Assembly: GCA_023436485.1 (NCBI GenBank)
Contig: JAEZIU010000256.1
Coordinates: 1 to 17,203 of the forward strand
DNA: 17,203 nucleotides
Direction of reading: 5' to 3'
Source of the DNA: Bacillota bacterium
GTDB lineage: Bacteria; Bacillota; Clostridia; Acetivibrionales; DSM-1351
The notes under the pieces were generated by a model that saw only the letters and a list, made by a program, of their open reading frames with translations, did not search any database and was not told the DNA's origin. How positions within the stretch are numbered: the first letter of the stretch is position 1; each line of letters begins with the position of its first letter. The translations under genes and the position numbers were made by a program. Shown here piece after piece: positions 7,600 to 14,000 of the stretch.

Positions 7600-9023
7600 C
7601 ACGTAGAAAAGAATGGTCGTTATTGGTAAAGGGCACTCACCAGTGTAATTTGAATTGTTTACATTGCTATGATAAACCCAGCAGGGATAAGTATAAAGAT
7701 GCAAAAATGTCCATTGAACTTGTTGAATATATAGCCAGACTATCGTCTGAATATAGTGAGAAGGTAAATTGGATATGGCATGGTGGAGAACCAACATTAA
7801 TGGGGTGTGATTGGTATAAAGAGGTACAGAATGTTTTTTACAAATACTACAACTCTTCATTTATGCAATATATGCAGTCCAATGGAATACTTCTTGATGA
7901 ATCCTGGGCTAAGCTTTCAAGAGATTACGATTTGGACATAGGCGTCTCCTATGATGTTATGTCACAATCCTTTGTAAGAACAGGGGATATAGATTTTGAT
8001 TTTGCAAAAACGGCAGGCATATTCAAAAAATACTCTAAAAATATAGGTACTATCACCGTAATAAACGACTATAATCACGATAAAATGATTGAAATGTATA
8101 ATACACTAAAAGAAATTGGAAGCGATAGATGCTTTGCTTTTAATACTATATTTAAATCAGAAGAAGCAGAAAAAAATACACTGGAATTTTCCTCCGTAGA
8201 ACAATATGCTGAAAGTTTTCGCGATTATTATAAGTACTGGATGTACGACCATATGGGTTGTGAAGAAAGACTTGCAATGGAGGCCACAAAGCATATTGTA
8301 GGAAGTCGTAATGTATGCTGTTCCAACAGCGATTGCAGATGTAATTGGCTTTGTATTGGCCCAACCGGAGATATTTACCCTTGTGACAGAGATTACCCAG
8401 AGATTTATTTTATAGGAAATATATATGACTTTAACTCCATTGAAGAAATTTATGAGTCTCCTGGGTATCAAAGGTATTACAATGACATCCAAAAGAGGTT
8501 CGATAATTATTGTAGTAAATGTGACTATTTTATTTACTGCTGTGGTGGGTGCAATGCCAATCATTCTACTTCCAAAGGTACTTTAGATAAACTTGATGAA
8601 ACTGTATGTGATGTTTTTATAAGCAGATTTGTACAGGCATATGATGTTTTGAGAGATGTTGATGTTTATAAGGACACAATAAATATAAGTGTAATAAAAC
8701 TTGCAGTAGATCATCCATTTTTCTTTGTAAAAGAAATAAAAGACTTTCTGGAAAAGCATGATTACAAAGTAGATTTAACATATAGTAATGAACCTGACAA
8801 ACTTCTTAAAAGCAGTGAATTCAGACTTTTTAGGATATTTAATGTTTATAAGGGCTATGATGTGGCAGGACATTCGGATTTCTATGAATACTGTATGAAT
8901 GTAGACTTTGACCAGAGTTCCAACTTTGACATGAATTCTGTAAAAGACAAGCGATACTCTATTATGGAAGAAATCCTTGAAAAAAATAAAGAACAAATAG
9001 ATAAAATTTTATGTGAAAGGTAA
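7596..9023 (+). CDS. Radical SAM/SPASM-domain protein, putative protein maturase
   Basis: A 475-residue protein whose N-terminal radical SAM domain has CNLNCLHC (C17, C21, C24) and HGGEPTL (62-68). A cysteine-rich SPASM domain follows: C241, C242, C247, C249, C253, C263, then GNIYD (274-278), then C306, C309, C315, C316, C319 and C338, matching the layout of anaerobic sulfatase maturases and RiPP (ribosomally made, modified peptide) maturases, which hold auxiliary [4Fe-4S] clusters. Such enzymes alter side chains or backbones of protein substrates by radical chemistry. About 130 C-terminal residues after the SPASM region are not recognised. Start and stop overlap the neighbour (ATGA), implying translational coupling. 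No sulfatase is present, so the likeliest substrate is the histidine-rich giant protein downstream or the small protein next door (inference). Size and domain plan recall HxsB of the His-Xaa-Ser system, but orthology is not established. Confidence 0.88.
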   Translation: MTRRKEWSLLVKGTHQCNLNCLHCYDKPSRDKYKDAKMSIELVEYIARLSSEYSEKVNWIWHGGEPTLMGCDWYKEVQNVFYKYYNSSFMQYMQSNGILLDESWAKLSRDYDLDIGVSYDVMSQSFVRTGDIDFDFAKTAGIFKKYSKNIGTITVINDYNHDKMIEMYNTLKEIGSDRCFAFNTIFKSEEAEKNTLEFSSVEQYAESFRDYYKYWMYDHMGCEERLAMEATKHIVGSRNVCCSNSDCRCNWLCIGPTGDIYPCDRDYPEIYFIGNIYDFNSIEEIYESPGYQRYYNDIQKRFDNYCSKCDYFIYCCGGCNANHSTSKGTLDKLDETVCDVFISRFVQAYDVLRDVDVYKDTINISVIKLAVDHPFFFVKEIKDFLEKHDYKVDLTYSNEPDKLLKSSEFRLFRIFNVYKGYDVAGHSDFYEYCMNVDFDQSSNFDMNSVKDKRYSIMEEILEKNKEQIDKILCER

Positions 9024-9030
9024 TAGAGAT

Positions 9031-9225
9031 ATGGACAGTTCAGAGGAATTAAAAATTTTCAGAGCAGTTGTGGGATGTAAAAAGATTGTATCTAACAGCC
9101 ATACAAACATTGCCCACGGAAACCGTGTTTCGGACGGAAATAAGAATCAAGGGATATCAAGGGCTAAACTTGTGGAATTTGTGAAAAAAGAGGGACTAAA
9201 TTATGAGTACTGGAAAAACCTATGA
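9031..9225 (+). CDS. Small protein of 64 residues between radical SAM genes, function unknown
   Basis: A short reading frame starting at ATG 9031, ten bases after a GAAAGG binding site and seven after the previous stop. An in-frame GTG at 9013 would add six residues and overlap the upstream gene. Its last 23 bases overlap the next radical SAM gene, which argues that it is translated and coupled. The middle is polar (SNSHTNIAHGNRVSDG) and contains SHTN, echoing the H-S/T-N motifs of the giant protein; the tail is a helical, charged segment (RAKLVEFVKKEG). One cysteine (C16) is present. It could be a precursor peptide, a small substrate-recognition partner, or a structural helper. No family was recognised. 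Confidence 0.65.
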   Translation: MDSSEELKIFRAVVGCKKIVSNSHTNIAHGNRVSDGNKNQGISRAKLVEFVKKEGLNYEYWKNL

Positions 9226-10198
9226 CTTAAAAATTGGATATACATGTAATAACAATTGTATACATTGTGTTGTCAAGCCTGACTATCAGGATTGGATTGA
9301 AGCAGGTATACCTATTGATGTTCCATATGGAGAATTAATAAGTATTGTCAATAGTCAGGAATTTGCTGCTGCGGACCATGTTGTAATTACCGGAGGGGAG
9401 CCTACCGTCAGGAAGGAATTTTTACGGCTGCTATTGTACATACACAATAAGTACCCCTCAAAAAGAATAAGCCTGCAAACTAATGGCAGAAACTTAAGAA
9501 AATATGTGAAAGATATTTATGAAAACAATATCAATATATTTTATGTAATTGCTCTTCATGGATGTTCTGATATACACAATAAGGTTATCCAGGTTAATGG
9601 GGCAGATGCTTTTTCACAAACCATGGAATCAATAGAAGAAATAAAGAATGTCTACGGCAGTTTTAACACTGTTGGAAGAATAGAAATTGTTTTGTCTAAA
9701 GTAAATTACAGGGAAATTCCTTCATTTGTTGAGTATTTATATAAGCTTGATATTAGAAATATAGGTATATCATATCCTCATTTGGATGGGTATGCAGTAA
9801 GGGATATCAATTTTGTCAAAGAAATTGGATTTTCTTATAAATGTCTAAAGGAGATATTGCCTGATTTTTATGAATTATGTATGAAGCATGATGACCTTTA
9901 TCTTCAATTTGAACAGGTTCCGGCATGCATGTGGAGAGACCGAGAGGGTGTGTTGTACAAGCTTCCCAGAAACATTCAGAGTATGGACCATATTCCACAG
10001 CAGCAAACTACAGTCAAGTTTCCCAACAGAAATATTGATACGGATTTCTTTTTAACTTATAAGAATATGCATACTAAGACTAAGGCATGTAGTACATGTG
10101 TAGAGTGCAACTGTATGGGAGTTTGGTGGGAAGCCGTATCGGCATTCGGGGAAGAGGGATTTAGTCCTATTTGTAAAAATGAATTGGAGGTGGATTGA
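9203..10198 (+). CDS. Radical SAM protein with cysteine-rich C-terminus, putative maturase
   Basis: A 331-residue radical SAM enzyme. CNNNCIHC (C15, C19, C22) ligates the SAM cluster, ITGGEPT (62-68) is the SAM-binding loop, and LQTNGR (91-96) and YVIALHG (114-120) fit the core barrel. The C-terminus has C242 and then C296, C299, C302, C304 and C324 in a CSTCVECNCMGVWWE context with FGEEGFSPI after it, a pattern seen in radical SAM proteins that hold an extra cluster. Size and architecture are close to those of HxsC, partner of HxsB in His-Xaa-Ser systems, which I take as an analogy only. The ATG at 9203 follows GAGGG and overlaps the small gene by 23 bases. It probably works with the SPASM enzyme on one substrate (inference). 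Confidence 0.85.
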   Translation: MSTGKTYDLKIGYTCNNNCIHCVVKPDYQDWIEAGIPIDVPYGELISIVNSQEFAAADHVVITGGEPTVRKEFLRLLLYIHNKYPSKRISLQTNGRNLRKYVKDIYENNINIFYVIALHGCSDIHNKVIQVNGADAFSQTMESIEEIKNVYGSFNTVGRIEIVLSKVNYREIPSFVEYLYKLDIRNIGISYPHLDGYAVRDINFVKEIGFSYKCLKEILPDFYELCMKHDDLYLQFEQVPACMWRDREGVLYKLPRNIQSMDHIPQQQTTVKFPNRNIDTDFFLTYKNMHTKTKACSTCVECNCMGVWWEAVSAFGEEGFSPICKNELEVD

Positions 10199-10201
10199 TA
10201 A

Positions 10202-11038
10202 ATGTATTTACTTAATATAAAAAACGTTACTGATAAAAAAATACTTTCAAATATATATAACAATATTAATCAGTTTGGATTAGGCGATAAATTCTTTATC
10301 GTTTACGAACCTGATTTTTCCCAGAGTGTGAAAATTGACAAAAACATTCTTGCTCATGTTATTTTAATTAATCCAAGTCAACTAAAGGCTTATTCTGAGG
10401 AAGTAATAGAGGATTTAATACTGGATCTTATTGAAATGGGCGGGTTTGTACTGTTCAGGTGTTCTGATTGTGAGGATACGGACCTTGTTGCCTCAATTTG
10501 CAATTCCTTCAAGCTCAATCACCTATTTGTCAGGGATAGTCATTACGAGAATAATATTGATCTGGTAAATTCCAGTATAAACGATGTAAAAATAATTGAT
10601 GAAATTATAAACAGCCATGTAGACGAAAACAGATACAGTACCAAAGATTTTATTTTTAGATATACAGTTGAGCCTTCAGGGAATATTATTGACGGTTATT
10701 CAGGTGAAACAATAATGAATTTAGATGATAGTGATTTCATTGATATACTATTTCACAAACCTGAAGGATTTGATGAATTAAAAAAGGATGCCTTCCGTGA
10801 GTATGATGCTCAAACGGGACTATCATGTTATTTTTATGAACCGTGGATTTTCTTAATGTACAAAAATGATTTACATTCTAAAATTATTGATTACAAAATG
10901 AAGGTATTTGATGCAATAAAGAATATTGATCCCGAAGACTACCCCTTGTTGAGACCTGAAATAGCGGAAATATTCAATAATGCAGGCTATATCAAGTTAA
11001 ATGATATAAAGAAAATTATTAATGACAATGAAGTCTAG
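10202..11038 (+). CDS. Conserved-context protein of 278 residues, function unknown
   Basis: I do not recognise this protein. It is acidic and soluble, has no signal peptide or membrane segment, and starts at ATG 10202, three bases after the previous stop, with GGAGGTG upstream. The N-terminal half looks like an alternating alpha/beta fold (FFIVYEPD, AHVILINPS, GGFVLFRCSD), and the C-terminal half is mostly helical with a few aromatics (CYFYEPWIFLMY). C97 and C100 form a CSDC pair and C106 is nearby, but there is no full metal motif. Its place between the last radical SAM gene and the giant substrate suggests a chaperone, recognition protein or scaffold that delivers the substrate to the maturases or to the SecA-like ATPase (inference). 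Confidence 0.8.
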   Translation: MYLLNIKNVTDKKILSNIYNNINQFGLGDKFFIVYEPDFSQSVKIDKNILAHVILINPSQLKAYSEEVIEDLILDLIEMGGFVLFRCSDCEDTDLVASICNSFKLNHLFVRDSHYENNIDLVNSSINDVKIIDEIINSHVDENRYSTKDFIFRYTVEPSGNIIDGYSGETIMNLDDSDFIDILFHKPEGFDELKKDAFREYDAQTGLSCYFYEPWIFLMYKNDLHSKIIDYKMKVFDAIKNIDPEDYPLLRPEIAEIFNNAGYIKLNDIKKIINDNEV

Positions 11039-11056
11039 CAAGACAGGGGGATTACT

Positions 11057-14000
11057 ATGATAAACAAGGAAATAAAAAATGTAACTTTGTCAGATTCCAT
11101 ATACAATTTTACAACTTTAGCTGTTACAAATTCATTTGATTCAACACTTTTTGATACGTTTAAAGGCTTAAAGAAGACGGTTGAACAAAAAGTAAACCAG
11201 GTTCTTGACACCACGACGCACAATAATTACAGTTCTCATAATAATACAATTGAACACTATAATGCACATATCGATAGATTTGGTAATATGGATGTTCCAG
11301 GTTCTCATTCCGATAATCTTACTTGTGAAACATATCATATTAATAATGGAGGAGTACATACTCAAAGCGGAGGGGGCCATTCCAACAGTGGGGGAGGGCA
11401 CTCGGATTACTGGAATTCAAAGCATACCAGCCATACAGATGCAGGGCTGCCCCATACAGATGCAGGCTTGAAGCATACAGATTTAAAGACTGCACACTCA
11501 AACGGAACGGGTCATTCACATTCGGGACATTCAAACTACTACCCTTATAACCAATCCTCTTACCATTCAAATAACGGAGGCTATGCCCAGACTTACCATA
11601 TTAACCAATCTCCCCATTCGAACAGCGGATTTAGCCATCAAAACTATATCCCATCCGTATCATATATTTATAACGGAAAGACTAACACGGAGCTGGGTAA
11701 TAACGCAGTATTAAATAAAACTGTTACTATTGGTATGTTTGCATATGATAAGAATAATGATAATGCCGGAACTCAGGATACTGTAAGCAAAACTGTAAAA
11801 TACAATCTTCAGATAAGGAAGCAGGGAGCAACAAGCTGGACAAGCTTGGTTACAGCTTCTACGGCTGAAACGTATGACCTTGATACAACTAAATACACTG
11901 ATGGTATTTATGAATTGCAGGCATGGGCTATAAACGATTCAATTTCTTATAAGAGCTACATTGGTCAGGTCAAGCAAATCACAATTGAAATAAGACAAAA
12001 CACTTTACCTACACTGTCAATAAACAATGCCGGACAGATTATTAACTTTACCTTTTCGGCAGAGGCAGGGAAAAACAAAATGCCATTAACCGGTACAATG
12101 TATGATGCTGATAATGGAGATTTAGATACTATTTACTATAGGATAGATGGTACGGCGGGGCAACCCGGCGAAAAATATGGTAATACCATTACTTCTGACA
12201 ATACTAATCAAACATTTCCTGATGACGGAAGTGCTATAGATGTAACAGAGGTTTCGGAAGGAAGTCATACGCTTAGTGTTTGGGCACAAGATAACAGTGG
12301 AGGTAAATCAAGCGAGTCAACAGTTACATTTAAGGTAGACAAGACTACCCCGGTTACCAATGCACCTTTGCTAACTGCAAAAAGTGCCACTGAAATATTA
12401 ATCTCTTCAAATTCCTCCGATCCGGTTTCAAATGGAGTTAGTTCCGGGTTGGGCGAGACTTCCTTTATGTTTAACAGAAATGCTGTAGACTTTGAAGAAT
12501 GGAATTCGGACAATTATCTGGATCAGAATTTAAGTCCTGATACAATGTACACATATAAGTACAAGGTTACGGACAATGCATCAAATTGCAGTGACTATTC
12601 CAAAACTTCAAGTATATATACGCTTGCTGCTGTTCCAAACATATTTGCAGTTAATCCTACATCATATTCACTGGATATATTCACTTCAAACGACATTTCA
12701 TTGGATAAAAATCCATCGTATACAAAATATCAGATTTTGTGTACTGATACTTTAACCGGGACTGCCAGATATGTTTCTTCTTCAGGTGAATTATTGCCTG
12801 TAGGCACTGCTTCTACAGACCCTCTGACATGGATTACTCTTACTTCAGTTTCCAGTACTAAAAAAATAATACATGTTACAGGTCTGGAACCTGAAAGGTC
12901 ATATACTTTTAAAGCTATGGTTAAAAACTCTGATGATGTAATAACATCGGAATCAAGTAATCCTGTTACAAACCAGACACTGGTTGCACCACCTTCAACT
13001 CCTGCCGGACTTAAAGTTGATGATGGAACAGATTCATCTGTTACCGCAAATTCTATTAAATTAACTTGGAATGATGTTGCCGAGGCAACAGAATATGAAA
13101 TAGCTGTGGATGGAGATGTAAGTAGTACTAAAACTGTAACAAACAATTCATGTATAATAGATGAACTACTTCCGGGTACAATGCATACATTCAAAGTAAG
13201 GTCAGTAAATGGTGGAAATCCGTCTTTTAGTGCTTGGTCACAATCAATTACAAAATATACCCTTCCTGATGTTCCAAAGAATATCAAGGTTCAAAGGACT
13301 TCGGATTCATTTACAATCTTGTGGGATAAAGTAACAAGCATTGATGGAAATGATGCAACCGGGTATGATTTATTTTTGGATGACGGTTTACACCATATAG
13401 ATGACGGAGAAGAAACCTCATATAAAATTCAGGGTCTTGCACCAAACACAGCTCATACATATAAAATCAGGGCAAACAATGTTTCCGGAAATGGAGAGTT
13501 TTCAGAAAATATAACTATATATACTCTTGCAAATAATCCAACAGAGTATAAAGTCAATGATATTACAAATACAAGTATTTCGGCTCAGTGGAAAGGAAAT
13601 GGAAATCCTGAAACTACACAATATCGTCTTGCTGCCTTCGATAAGGACGGTAACATTATAAAACAAAATGCCTGGACTGAAAATCTCAATGATACAATAA
13701 CCGGGCTTGAACCGGATAGCAATTTTACACTAAAAATTAAGACTAGAAACGGGGATGGCATTGAAACAGAATGGGATGAAATAGAATCAGATGCAAAAAC
13801 CTTACCCAATGTACCTGTCATTCCCTTTGTACAAACAGAAGCTGTCAGCACAAACAGTATAAAAATTTCATGGAATGGAGCCGAGGGACAGGTTTATGAT
13901 ATTAAACGAAACGGTATACTGATTGCCGAAAACGTGACGACTTTAAGTATTATTGATTCAGACCTCGCAGAGGACACTACCTATAAATATTCAGTTGAAG

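Noticed and set aside
8157..8564. Open frame of 135 codons on the minus strand within the SPASM radical SAM gene
   Set aside because: The opposite strand encodes conserved SPASM cysteines across the same stretch; the antisense product shows no family features.
11205..11471. Alternative plus-strand frame of 88 codons over the His-rich region
   Set aside because: It overlaps the main frame, whose regular His spacing shows it is the real one; the alternative product is low-complexity without features.
12730..13287. Open frame of 185 codons on the minus strand inside the FN3 gene
   Set aside because: It lies antisense to strongly supported FN3 coding sequence, has no recognisable domain and no ribosome binding site that stands out. 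It is a shadow of the repetitive codon pattern.
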